A stretch of 64,000 nucleotides of DNA, from contig QBVC01000026.1 in NCBI GenBank assembly GCA_003058495.1, forward strand, positions 91,884 through 155,883. Direction: 5' to 3'. Origin of the DNA: a gamma proteobacterium symbiont of Ctena orbiculata (GTDB lineage: Bacteria > Pseudomonadota > Gammaproteobacteria > Chromatiales > Chromatiaceae). Position numbers and translations under genes: made by a program. Below are positions 1 through 8,497 of this stretch, piece after piece (within the stretch, counting starts at the first letter, position 1; each line of letters opens with the position of its first letter). The notes under the pieces are model-generated. The model was given only the letters and a program-made list of their open reading frames with translations. It did no database searches and had not been told where the DNA came from.

Positions 1-1191
1 CGCGGACTGGTGCAGGCGATCAGTTTCGGTGTGATGCGGACTTATCACCGGCTGCACCACCTGGAACACCAGCTGCTCTCGAAACCCCTGAAGGCGAGGG
101 ACCGGGATATCGAGGCCCTGATCCTGATGGGGCTCTATCAACTTCTCTATCTCAGGGTCGGTGACCACGCCGCCGTGCATGAGACCGCCGGCGCGGCGAA
201 CAAGCTCGGCAAGCGATGGGCGGTTGGGCTCATAAACGGTGTCTTGCGTAGTTTTCTGCGTCGGCGCGAAGGCCTGTTGGCGGATCTGGAGCGGCACCCG
301 GAGGCCCTTCATGCCATGCCGGCCTGGCTGCTGCGGGCAGTGCAGACCCAATGGCCGGACGGCTGGCAGAAACCTGTCGAGGCGCTCAACAGCCATCCTC
401 CCATGAGCCTAAGGGTCAATCGCCAGGTTCAGTCGCGCGAGGCCTATCTGCAACTGCTGCGCGACAGCGGCATCGGGGCCGAGCCCATTCCCCATACCGA
501 AAGCGGCATCAATCTGATCCAGGCGGTCGACGTGGCGGATCTGCCCGGATTTGCCCAGGGCCATGTCTCGGTGCAGGACGGCGCCGCGCAACTGGCGGCG
601 GGAGTGATGGATCTGGCGCCGGGCCAGCAGGTGTTGGATGCCTGCGCCGCCCCCGGCGGCAAGAGCTGCCACATGCTGGAGCTGGAACCGGGGATCAGAC
701 TGACCGCGCTGGACAGCGATCCCGAGCGCCTGCAGCAGGTCTGGGAGAATCTCACCCGGATCGGTCTCCAGGCGGTCCTGGAGCGGGGAGATGCCGCCGA
801 TCCCGCTGGATCCTGGGCGGAGCGGTGCTATGATCGAATCCTGCTCGATGTTCCCTGCTCGGCAACGGGTGTCATACGCCGCCATCCGGACATCAAATAT
901 CTGCGCAGGGAGAGCGATATCGGGGATCTGGCCAAGCTTCAGGGGGCAATCCTGGATAGGGTGTGGCGGTTGTTAAAGCCCGGCGGCAGGATGCTCTACG
1001 CCACCTGTTCGCTGCTGCCCCGGGAGAATGAGCTGCAGCTCGAGCGGTTTCTCCGGCGGCAGAGGGATGCACAGGAGGATCCCATGGATGTGGCCTGGGG
1101 AGAGAGTAGACCGGTGGGGCGTCAGATCGCCCCCGGCGAGGGGAATATGGACGGATTTTACTATGCGCGACTGGTAAAAAGGGCCTCATGA
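1..1191 (+). CDS. rsmB: RsmB, 16S rRNA m5C967 methyltransferase (5' end outside window)
   Basis: Methylates C967 of 16S rRNA using S-adenosylmethionine. The frame is open from base 1. The first visible residues (RGLVQAISFGVMRT) match the family roughly 45-50 residues after its usual start, so the true start lies upstream and the GTG at 10 is internal. An N-terminal NusB-like helical domain fills the first part (GLYQLLY, LINGVLR). The Rossmann methyltransferase follows, with the SAM-binding motif DACAAPGGKS near base 640, the motif IV loop DVPCSATG and the motif VI nucleophile region YATCS. The stop overlaps the next start by 4 bases. The order rsmB-DUF4390-ntrY-ntrX-trkA is common in gammaproteobacteria (known context). 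Confidence 0.95.
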   Translation, partial: RGLVQAISFGVMRTYHRLHHLEHQLLSKPLKARDRDIEALILMGLYQLLYLRVGDHAAVHETAGAANKLGKRWAVGLINGVLRSFLRRREGLLADLERHPEALHAMPAWLLRAVQTQWPDGWQKPVEALNSHPPMSLRVNRQVQSREAYLQLLRDSGIGAEPIPHTESGINLIQAVDVADLPGFAQGHVSVQDGAAQLAAGVMDLAPGQQVLDACAAPGGKSCHMLELEPGIRLTALDSDPERLQQVWENLTRIGLQAVLERGDAADPAGSWAERCYDRILLDVPCSATGVIRRHPDIKYLRRESDIGDLAKLQGAILDRVWRLLKPGGRMLYATCSLLPRENELQLERFLRRQRDAQEDPMDVAWGESRPVGRQIAPGEGNMDGFYYARLVKRAS

Positions 1192-1736
1192 AGAGCGGAC
1201 CCTCCTGGCTGCTGCCCATCCTGCTTCTGCTCCCCCTGGCGGAGGCGGCCGCCTTCAGCATCAAGGAGGTGCAGATAAAACAGGCCGATAGTGAATACCG
1301 GCTGAATGCCCGCATTGAGTATCACTTGAGCGAGCAGGCCCACGAGGCGTTGAGCAATGGGGTGCCCCTGACCCTCAAGGTCCAGCTTTTCGTGGAGAAG
1401 GTATGGCGCGGTTTCTGGGAGCCGAGCCCGTTCGCGGCGACCCTGAGCTTTCAGATTCGCTACCATGCCCTGACCGAGCTCTACCGGGTGGTGGACAGAC
1501 AGACGGGGGATGAGCAGAACTTCGTCACCCAGGAGGCGGCGCTGCATGCCCTGGGCGAGATCACCGATCTTCCCCTGGTCAAGCTGGCCAAGCTGACGGC
1601 CGGTGAGACCTACCAGCTGCGGTTGCGCGCCGACCTGGATATCGAATCCCTGCCCCTGCCCCTGCAGCCGCTGGCCTATCTGGGCCGGGGTTGGAAACTG
1701 ACAACAGGATGGTCCCAATGGCCCCTTCAACCCTGA
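1188..1736 (+). CDS. DUF4390 family exported protein
   Basis: A 182-residue protein with an N-terminal hydrophobic signal (LLPILLLLPLAEAAAFS), so it is probably exported. The rest looks like the DUF4390 family, which is habitually encoded directly upstream of ntrY; its biochemical role is unknown. The ATG overlaps the rsmB stop as ATGA, and the 3' end overlaps the ntrY start by about 19 bases, which points to translational coupling in one operon. It may act with NtrY at the membrane, but that rests only on gene order. Confidence 0.85.
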   Translation: MKSGPSWLLPILLLLPLAEAAAFSIKEVQIKQADSEYRLNARIEYHLSEQAHEALSNGVPLTLKVQLFVEKVWRGFWEPSPFAATLSFQIRYHALTELYRVVDRQTGDEQNFVTQEAALHALGEITDLPLVKLAKLTAGETYQLRLRADLDIESLPLPLQPLAYLGRGWKLTTGWSQWPLQP

Positions 1737-3907
1737 GCCGGCTACGTATCGGAGGACTCTCGGTCGGCCTGCTGCTGATTCTGCTGCTGGTGAGTCTGCA
1801 CCTGATGAGCAGCGCGGTGCAGAACTCCGCCGAACTGAGCCGCTATTTTGTCCCCCTGCTGATCTTCAACCTGGCGGGCATGTTCGTGTTGTTCGTGCTG
1901 ATCACCTACAACTCGATCCGCCTGATCCGCCAATACCTCAGGCACAGCGCCGGTTCCAGGCTGACCCTGCGCATGGTGTTGATCTTCACCCTGATCGCCC
2001 TGCTCCCGGTGGGCGTGGTCTACTACTATTCGTTCAGCTTTCTCCAGGGGGGCATAGACAGCTGGTTCGATGTGCAGATCGACCAGGCGATGCAGGACGC
2101 GCGGGATCTGGCCCAGGCCTCGCTGTCGCTCAATCAGCGGGTCTGGTTGAAGTATACCGAGCAGCAGCTGCTCACCATCGAGGATACCTCCGAGTCGGCG
2201 CTCTCGCTGACCATCGCCAAACTGCGCCAGCAGTCGGGGGCGCTGGAGCTCTCCCTCAGCGATCCGGCGGGACAGATCATCGCCTACTCCAATGCGGTGG
2301 CGGATGAGCTGGCGCCGGCGAAGCCGGACGACTACATCATGCAGCGCCTGCGCGAAGGCAACAGCTATGTGGGTCTGGCGCGGGAGAAGGATGAGCTGAT
2401 GATTCGCGTTGCGATGGCGGATCCCCTGGGCCGCCCCTACATCATCCAGGGGCTCTACCCCGCATCGGAGCGGGTCAGCGCCCTCTCGGAGAAGCTGGAA
2501 GTGGCCTATAACCGCTATAACGAGCTCTCGTTCCTGCGCCAATCGCTGAAGCGCAACTTCTCCCTGACCCTGTTTCTGGTGCTGATGTTCGCCATGCTCT
2601 CCGCGGTCTGGGCCGCCTTCTTCTCCGCCCGGCGCATGGTGGCGCCGATTGCGAATATCGCGGCGGGTACCAAGGCGGTGGCGGAGGGCGACTACGACCG
2701 CCGCCTGCCGGTGCCGCGGCGGGCCGATGAGCTGGCCTTTCTGGTCGCCTCGTTCAACACCATGACCCGGCGTATCCGCCAGGCCAGGGATCAGGCCGCG
2801 GAGAGCCAGCGCGAGGTCGAGGGACAGCGCGCCTATCTGGAAACCGTGCTGGCCCGCCTCTCCTCCGGTGTCCTGACATTTAACGCGCAACACAAGTTGC
2901 GCACCGCGAATCCGGCCGCCGAAAAGATACTTGGCACCAACTTGAACCGCCTGATCGACCTGCCTGTGCAGGCGTTGGCCCTGGAGTCGCCCATTCTCAG
3001 ACAGTTTGCCGAGGGGCTGGAGGCGCCGCTGCGCCAGGTAGACAAGGAGTGGCGCGGTGAATTGACCCTCTACGGCGGCGAGGGGCGCAAGGTGCTGATC
3101 TGCAGGAGCACCCCCTTCGCCCAGCCCAACGGACGGGTGGGCCATATCGTGCTGTTCGATGATGTCACGGCGCTGATCCGCGCGCAGCGGGATGCCGCCT
3201 GGGGCGAGGTCGCGCGGCGCCTGGCCCATGAGATCAAGAATCCGCTCACCCCGATCCAGCTTTCGGCCGAGCGCCTGCGCCACAAATACCTCAAGGATAT
3301 GCCGGAAAAGGATGCGGAGGTGCTCGACCGGGCAACCCATACCATCGTGCAGCAGGTCGAGGCCATGAAGAGCATGGTCAACGATTTTTCCGAGTATGCC
3401 CGTCCGCCGCAGATGGAGCTCAAGCCGATCAAGCCCGACACCCTGATCGGTGAAATCGTCGACCTCTACCGGGCGACCAAAGGGGTGAAATTCGAGATCG
3501 AGCTTTCAGCCGGCGACGCCAGGATAGAGGCCGATCCCCTGCGCGTCCGTCAAGTCGTGCACAACCTGGTGAAAAACGCGGTGGAGGCGCTGGAGGGCTC
3601 CCGGAAAGGGAGGGTCTCCCTGGTCTCCAGGGTCCTGAGCAGGGACGATCACCCTTTCTACGAACTGCGTGTAGAGGACAATGGTCCCGGATTTGCGGAG
3701 GCGATGATTCAGCAGCTGTTCGAGCCCTATGTCACCAGCAAGCCGAAGGGGACGGGCCTGGGTCTGGCGATTGTAAAGAAGATTGTTGAGGAACATGGCG
3801 GTATCATTTGGGCGGAGAACTGTGATAAAGGGGCCTGTATGGTTATGCAATTGCCGATGTTGCTGGACCTGACACGAGAAACTGCAGCGGAGGAGAGTGA
3901 GGTATGA
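1718..3907 (+). CDS. ntrY: NtrY-like membrane sensor histidine kinase
   Basis: Sensor kinase of the NtrY/NtrX pair, linked in other bacteria to nitrogen metabolism and redox or microaerobic signalling. Residues 1-90 hold two or three membrane segments. A periplasmic or linker region follows, then a further membrane segment near residue 290 and a HAMP linker (RRMVAPIANIAAG). A PAS domain starts near residue 380. The HisKA phosphoacceptor box is HEIKNPLTP, with His near residue 504, and the HATPase domain has N, G1 and G2 boxes (NLVKNAVEAL, DNGPGF, GTGLGLAIVKK). I chose the ATG at 1718 because AGGATGG lies about six bases upstream; TTG 1691 and ATG 1709 are alternatives. The stop overlaps ntrX. 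Confidence 0.93.
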   Translation: MAPSTLSRLRIGGLSVGLLLILLLVSLHLMSSAVQNSAELSRYFVPLLIFNLAGMFVLFVLITYNSIRLIRQYLRHSAGSRLTLRMVLIFTLIALLPVGVVYYYSFSFLQGGIDSWFDVQIDQAMQDARDLAQASLSLNQRVWLKYTEQQLLTIEDTSESALSLTIAKLRQQSGALELSLSDPAGQIIAYSNAVADELAPAKPDDYIMQRLREGNSYVGLAREKDELMIRVAMADPLGRPYIIQGLYPASERVSALSEKLEVAYNRYNELSFLRQSLKRNFSLTLFLVLMFAMLSAVWAAFFSARRMVAPIANIAAGTKAVAEGDYDRRLPVPRRADELAFLVASFNTMTRRIRQARDQAAESQREVEGQRAYLETVLARLSSGVLTFNAQHKLRTANPAAEKILGTNLNRLIDLPVQALALESPILRQFAEGLEAPLRQVDKEWRGELTLYGGEGRKVLICRSTPFAQPNGRVGHIVLFDDVTALIRAQRDAAWGEVARRLAHEIKNPLTPIQLSAERLRHKYLKDMPEKDAEVLDRATHTIVQQVEAMKSMVNDFSEYARPPQMELKPIKPDTLIGEIVDLYRATKGVKFEIELSAGDARIEADPLRVRQVVHNLVKNAVEALEGSRKGRVSLVSRVLSRDDHPFYELRVEDNGPGFAEAMIQQLFEPYVTSKPKGTGLGLAIVKKIVEEHGGIIWAENCDKGACMVMQLPMLLDLTRETAAEESEV

Positions 3908-5274
3908 GTCGCGCCTATATCCTGGTTGTGGATGACGAGCCGGATATCCGTAACCTGGTAAAAGAGATTCTGCAGGATGAATCCTACGAGGTGGCGATGG
4001 CGGAGGATGGTAAATCTGCGCGTCAGGCACTGCGGGACCGCCGGCCGGAATTGATCCTGCTCGACATCTGGATGCCCGACGTGGATGGCATCACCCTGTT
4101 GAAGGAGTGGGGTGATAACGAGGGTCTGCCCTGCCCGGTGATCATGATGTCGGGCCACGGTACCGTGGAGACCGCCGTCGAGGCCACCCGGTTGGGCGCC
4201 TACGACTTCCTGGAGAAGCCGCTCTCCCTGGCCAAGCTGCTGCTGACGGTCAACCGCGCCCTGGAGGCGGAGCAGCTGAAGCAGGAGAATGTCGGCCTCA
4301 AGCGCCATGTGCACGCGGTGCATGAACCGACGGGCAGAAGCCCGGTGATGCAGCGCCTGCGGGAACAGGTGAAGCGGATCGCCCAGCACGATACCTGGGT
4401 TCTCGTCACCGGCGAGCCGGGGAGCGGCCGAGAAACCCTGGCGCGCTATCTCCACTCCCAGAGCGTGAGAAGAGACCGGCCCTTCGTGGAGGTCAACGTC
4501 AGCGCCATCGTCAAGGGCAATGCGGCCCAGGAGCTGTTCGGCAGCGAAAGCGAAGGCCGTATTCACTACGGCAGGCTCGAACAGGCCGCCGGCGGGACCC
4601 TGTTCCTGGATGAAGTGGCCGACATGGATCTGGAGGCCCAGTCGCAGCTGGTGGGGGCGCTGGACACCGGCAGCTTTCTGCGCGTCGGCGGCACCGAGCC
4701 GGTGAGTATCGACGTGCGCATCATCGCCGCCACCCAGCACAACCTGGAGGAGGCGGTGCAGGAGGGGACCTTTCGCGAAGACCTCTTCTACCATCTCAAC
4801 GTGGTGCCGCTGCATGTGCCGCCGCTGCGCGAGCATGCGGAGGATGTACCCGAGCTCCTCAACTTCTATGTCGACTGGTATGTGACCCACGAGAAGCTGC
4901 CCTACCGCCACTTTGTCGTGGGGGCGCAGAACACCCTGCGCAACCACCCCTGGCACGGCAACGTGCGGGAGCTGAAGAACCTGGTGCAGCGCCTGCTGAT
5001 CCTGGGCGCCGGCAACGAGATCTCCCAGGAGGAGGTGGATGCGGCGCTGGGGGCGCCCGACGTGGGGAGCTCCCTGGGCGGACTGGAGTCCCTGGTCACC
5101 TTCGACCAGCCCCTGCGGCAGGCCCGGGAGGAGTTCGAAAAGGTCTACCTGGAGTACCAGCTGCGCCAGCACGAGGGCAACATCTCGCGTATGGCCAAGG
5201 AGGTGGGGATGGAGCGGACCCATCTCTATCGCAAGCTGAAATCCCTGGAGATCGAGTTCAAGGACAAGCGGTGA
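3904..5274 (+). CDS. ntrX: NtrX-like response regulator (AAA+, Fis-type HTH)
   Basis: Response regulator partner of NtrY. Residues 1-120 form a receiver with acidic pocket VVDDE and phosphoacceptor Asp54 (LLDIWMPD). Residues 140-370 form a sigma54-type AAA+ domain, and the C-terminus is a Fis-like helix-turn-helix (ISRMAKEVGMERTHLYRKL). Walker B (GGTLFLDEV) is intact, but the P-loop reads GEPGSGRE at 170-177, with Arg176 where Lys is normal. The sigma54-contacting GAFTGA loop is replaced by residues around GSESEGRIHYG (213-223). It therefore probably does not remodel sigma54 polymerase in the standard way (inference). Its start overlaps the ntrY stop by four bases. Confidence 0.93.
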   Translation: MSRAYILVVDDEPDIRNLVKEILQDESYEVAMAEDGKSARQALRDRRPELILLDIWMPDVDGITLLKEWGDNEGLPCPVIMMSGHGTVETAVEATRLGAYDFLEKPLSLAKLLLTVNRALEAEQLKQENVGLKRHVHAVHEPTGRSPVMQRLREQVKRIAQHDTWVLVTGEPGSGRETLARYLHSQSVRRDRPFVEVNVSAIVKGNAAQELFGSESEGRIHYGRLEQAAGGTLFLDEVADMDLEAQSQLVGALDTGSFLRVGGTEPVSIDVRIIAATQHNLEEAVQEGTFREDLFYHLNVVPLHVPPLREHAEDVPELLNFYVDWYVTHEKLPYRHFVVGAQNTLRNHPWHGNVRELKNLVQRLLILGAGNEISQEEVDAALGAPDVGSSLGGLESLVTFDQPLRQAREEFEKVYLEYQLRQHEGNISRMAKEVGMERTHLYRKLKSLEIEFKDKR

Positions 5275-5419
5275 TTTGAGAAGTCCGCAAATGAACGCGA
5301 ATCAACGCAATTTTTTTCTTCAACGTTTCTGAATTACTGCCATCGTGTAGGGTGCTGTTTGCCGCACCGCTATACTTTCTGGATAGTTTGCGAGCTATGT
5401 TTTAACTCTATTTTTTCAG

Positions 5420-6586
5420 TTAAAGGCTCAGTCTTTGCATAAGCATTGACAAAGAAATCACACTCACATCATTACCCAAAGGAAATTCATCGTCTCCACC
5501 GTAAACAACGTATTTGTGCGTCGCACCTACATCATTACAGGTTTGGCTATAGTGTTTGCCGACTTTGGGAGCAATGCCGTACTTGATCTCTATGGCCCAG
5601 ATTTCAGCTGACGGCATCTTGATAACCAGATCGATCTCTGCTCCGGCGGCTGTACGGTAAAAGTAGCTTTCGGCACGACTGGGCAGTACAGAAAGGATAT
5701 TTTCAACGGCAAAGCCTTCCCAGCTCTTTCCCAAAACCGGATTCGACAACAATGTATCTTGGCTGTTGATACCCAACAAACGATGCAGAATGCCGCTGTC
5801 GCGTACGTAGTAACGGGGCGATTTCACCACCCGCTTCTTGACGTTGGCATGCCAGGGCTCAAGGCGTCTGAGCAGCAGGAGATCGGTCAGAATATCGATG
5901 TAGTGACTGACCGTCTTGGCATCAACTTCCAGGTTTGATGCCAGCTTGGAATAGTTTATGGTCTCGCCTTGTAAATGTGCCAGCATCGTCCACAAACGGC
6001 GCAACCTTACCGCGGGAACGCGAAAGCCCAGTTGAGGGGTGTCACGCTCAAGATAGGTGCGAATCAGATTTTCAAGCCAGTCCAAAGCCGCATCTTCATC
6101 GGATGCAAGGTAGCTGTCCGGAAAACCTCCCCGCAGCCAAAGGGTTTGTCGATCCTCTGGGTTATCATCAATCTCCATCAGGTTCAGGCCGCCCATCTCG
6201 ATATAACTGATCCGACCGGTCAGGCTTTCTGAAGATTGACGCATCAATTCCATCGATGCCGATCCAAGCAACAAAAACCGACCTGCCCTATGATCCTGCT
6301 CCCGGCCTTTATCTATCAAGCCGCGTAGTACGGGGAACAAGTTCGGGATTCGCTGTATTTCATCAAGGATAACCAGCTTACCGGCATGAGCGCTCAAAAA
6401 ACTGGTGGGGTCGCTGAGCTTCAGTAAATCCTCGGGGGCTTCCAGATCGAGGTATATTGAGTCGATCTCTTTTGCAATGATTTTTGCAAGTGTCGTCTTG
6501 CCAACCTGGCGTGCGCCAAGCAACACCACAGCGGGGACTCGTGCGATCGTTGCTTGTAGCCTCTGTGTGAGTTGGCGTTTCAGCAT
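5420..6586 (-). CDS. AAA ATPase with DUF4143 C-terminal domain (COG1373 type)
   Basis: A 388-residue ATPase. The P-loop is GARQVGKTTLAK near residue 23 and Walker B is LVILDEIQRI. The C-terminal half has the DUF4143 features, a winged-helix region followed by a PD-(D/E)XK-like segment (AEIDLVIK, WAIEIKYG). Such proteins are widespread, often horizontally moved, and of unclear function; an antitoxin-like or DNA-related role has been suggested for the group. AAGGT lies directly before the ATG. Base composition is visibly more AT-rich than the flanking ntr and trk genes, and the gene is enclosed by inverted repeats, both suggesting acquisition. Confidence 0.85.
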   Translation of the reverse strand: MLKRQLTQRLQATIARVPAVVLLGARQVGKTTLAKIIAKEIDSIYLDLEAPEDLLKLSDPTSFLSAHAGKLVILDEIQRIPNLFPVLRGLIDKGREQDHRAGRFLLLGSASMELMRQSSESLTGRISYIEMGGLNLMEIDDNPEDRQTLWLRGGFPDSYLASDEDAALDWLENLIRTYLERDTPQLGFRVPAVRLRRLWTMLAHLQGETINYSKLASNLEVDAKTVSHYIDILTDLLLLRRLEPWHANVKKRVVKSPRYYVRDSGILHRLLGINSQDTLLSNPVLGKSWEGFAVENILSVLPSRAESYFYRTAAGAEIDLVIKMPSAEIWAIEIKYGIAPKVGKHYSQTCNDVGATHKYVVYGGDDEFPLGNDVSVISLSMLMQRLSL

Positions 6587-6700
6587 ACCTTGTATTTTCG
6601 TAGCTGTGCTCCGAATTTACAAGGTATTTGACAATAATCACTGTAGCCCAGTCATAGAGCCACGCCAGCCACCTCCGTTCTGCCGGTTTTATACGACAGC

Positions 6701-6730
6701 CTGTAGGGTGCGGCTTGCCGCACCCTACAG
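6701..6730. repeat. Perfect palindrome CTGTAGGGTGCGG-N4-CCGCACCCTACAG
   Basis: The two 13-base arms are perfectly complementary around CTTG. Related GTAGGGTGCGG palindromes occur at 5347-5368, 13632-13716 and 57252-57273, so this is a dispersed repeat family. As RNA it would fold into a strong hairpin, but there is no clear T-tract on either side. Confidence 0.85.
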
Positions 6731-6777
6731 GTTATAAAACACTTGCGTTCATTCGCGTTTGTTTGCGGACATTTTAT

Positions 6778-8418
6778 CTACCAGGCCAGGCGGATATCCC
6801 AATCGTACTGACGCTCCGCCGGCAGTACCGGCGCGGTCTCCGGATCCACCGCATCATAGACGTTGACCGCCGGCGTCACGTTGGCGTCGCGACCGTGAAT
6901 GAAGTCCTGATCCCGTACGATCGCCATGTAGGCCTTGTTGAGGGTCAATGCCCGCTCCGGGCTCGGGGTGATCAGTTCATAGACGTCCGCGGCCGAGACC
7001 TTCGCCTCGTTGACGCTGCCGTCTTCATTGAACCACTTTTCGATGATCTCGTCGTTTTCACGGAATTCGTTGCCGCCGCCGACAACCTTCAGATAGTTGA
7101 GGATCTCACCTTCGGTCTCGCCGACACTGGGGGCGTCCTCCATGCCGCGCAGGTTGATGTAGCCCCAGCCCGCGGCACCGGTCACCTTGCGGGGAAAGGC
7201 GAAGGTCTGGTCGATGGTGCTGCCGATGGAGGTATGACAGCCCATGCAGAAGGTGGTCTCCTCCTCGCTCTGTTTGCGCAGATGGCCGTCGGCGGCCTCG
7301 ATGAAGCCGAGGATCAACCAGCCGAACCCGTTATCCAGGCCGCTGTCGCCCCGGGATACGAAGTTCGGCAGGATGCCGTCGATCTTCTCCTGCTTTTCGT
7401 TGCCATAGAGAGAGAGCAGTTCCGGGGGGGTGTAGAAGGTATGCTTGCGCATGTAGCGCACCTCCTTCATACGCGCCGGGATGGTGATCGAGAGCGCCTC
7501 GTCGAGTCCGATATAACGCACCGTATGCAGGAACTCGGTACCCTCGGGGTAGAGCATCGGGACGACGCTGACATCCGCTGCGTCGCCGACATAGAAGTCG
7601 GGGCGGATGATCTCGCCGATGACCCCGAGCTGTCCATCCCCGTTGAGGTCGGCACAGAAGCTGTTTTCATCCACTTCAGGCAGGCTGACCTGCTGCAGGT
7701 CCTGGATCGCCGCTTCCAGTATCGCCAGGTTGGCGATGTAGGTGTCCCGGGAGTAGCCGCTGCCGTTGCAGCTCTGTTCGCGAAAGGCCGCGGGAAGGCG
7801 GACCATGACGTCGTCGGTGGAGCCGTTGGTGGGCCAGAAGGTGCTGGGCAGGGGTTTGTAGTTGAACGCCACCCAGTGGCTGCCATCGAGGGCGAACCCC
7901 TGCGGGTCAAAGGCGCCGGCGCCGAGATGGAGATCCTCGATGACCGGTACCGGCCCATCCCAGGACTCGTTCCGCAGCTGCTCGATCAGGGTCGAGTAGT
8001 TGTCGGTGTAGATATAGTCGATGACCTCCTGGTCGCTGATCCGGGAGACCGCCTCGGAACGGTCTTCGAAGAGGTTCCGCCAATGATTGGTCACGCCGAT
8101 GTCCGAGAAGGAGTACTCTGCCTGCAGCGCCTTGTCATCCATGTAGTTCGGGCGGCTGCCAAAGGTGTAGGTCTGGTGGCAGATCAAACAGGGGTTGTAG
8201 GTCGCCTCGTGCCTGGTATAGCACTGGGGGGGGACAATCGCCTCCAGGTTGTAGACCAGACCGCTCTCCTCGGGCCGCAATGCGCCGGCAGGTGAACTTT
8301 CGTAGCCTGTGGGAAACACCAGTGACTGGGTTTGGGGATCAGAGTCGCTGCTGGAACTGCCGCATGCCGAGAGGATTGCAAGCACAACGGGCATCAACAA
8401 GATGATGGTATGTTTCAT
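6778..8418 (-). CDS. Dihaem c-type cytochrome lipoprotein, unknown role
   Basis: A 546-residue predicted lipoprotein. The signal peptide ends in a lipobox (LSAC, Cys19) followed by a Ser-rich linker. Two haem c attachment motifs are visible, CLICH at 77-81 and CMGCH near 391-395, so the protein should bind two covalent haems in the periplasm or at the outer membrane. I do not recognise the family. AGGAGGT lies eight bases before the ATG. It lies downstream of the PhoX-like lipoprotein gene on the same strand, with an 79-base gap containing a hairpin. The two may be co-transcribed and co-inserted between ntrX and trkA. An electron-transfer role is inferred from the haem motifs. Confidence 0.8.
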   Translation of the reverse strand: MKHTIILLMPVVLAILSACGSSSSDSDPQTQSLVFPTGYESSPAGALRPEESGLVYNLEAIVPPQCYTRHEATYNPCLICHQTYTFGSRPNYMDDKALQAEYSFSDIGVTNHWRNLFEDRSEAVSRISDQEVIDYIYTDNYSTLIEQLRNESWDGPVPVIEDLHLGAGAFDPQGFALDGSHWVAFNYKPLPSTFWPTNGSTDDVMVRLPAAFREQSCNGSGYSRDTYIANLAILEAAIQDLQQVSLPEVDENSFCADLNGDGQLGVIGEIIRPDFYVGDAADVSVVPMLYPEGTEFLHTVRYIGLDEALSITIPARMKEVRYMRKHTFYTPPELLSLYGNEKQEKIDGILPNFVSRGDSGLDNGFGWLILGFIEAADGHLRKQSEEETTFCMGCHTSIGSTIDQTFAFPRKVTGAAGWGYINLRGMEDAPSVGETEGEILNYLKVVGGGNEFRENDEIIEKWFNEDGSVNEAKVSAADVYELITPSPERALTLNKAYMAIVRDQDFIHGRDANVTPAVNVYDAVDPETAPVLPAERQYDWDIRLAW

Positions 8419-8441
8419 TTGAATACCTCCTGAAACACAAA

Positions 8442-8463
8442 GGGGGTGGCACAGGCCACCCCC
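8442..8463 (-). repeat. Intercistronic hairpin between PhoX-like and cytochrome genes
   Basis: A nine-base perfect inverted repeat (GGGGGTGGC and GCCACCCCC) encloses ACAG. Read on the minus strand it is followed by only three T residues, so it is more likely an mRNA-stabilising or partial-termination hairpin than a full terminator. Confidence 0.6.
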
Positions 8464-8497
8464 ATTTCCCTGATTGGACTAATAACCTGAGAGGTTT

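Larger units (their letters stand above)
5282..6771. mobile_element. Islet A: inverted-repeat-bounded insert carrying an ATPase gene
   Basis: An approximately 30-base repeat at 5282-5311 (core TCCGCAAATGAACGC) recurs in inverse orientation at 6742-6771, with the same outer end (AGTCCGC or GCGGAC). It looks like terminal inverted repeats enclosing 1.49 kb. Inside are the minus-strand ATPase gene, a decayed GTAGGGTGC palindrome at 5347-5368 and a perfect palindrome at 6701-6730. No transposase is present. The islet sits after ntrX, where trkA is normally next. Mobility is inferred from structure only. Confidence 0.6.

Noticed and set aside
1742..3340. A long open frame on the minus strand opposite ntrY
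   Set aside because: It is antisense to a clear histidine kinase, is rich in Arg/Gln/His as GC-rich antisense frames are, and has no domain or ribosome site.
6715..8295. A 526-codon plus-strand frame opposite the cytochrome gene
   Set aside because: The minus-strand product has a lipobox, two haem motifs and a strong Shine-Dalgarno, so the plus-strand frame is a by-product of codon bias.
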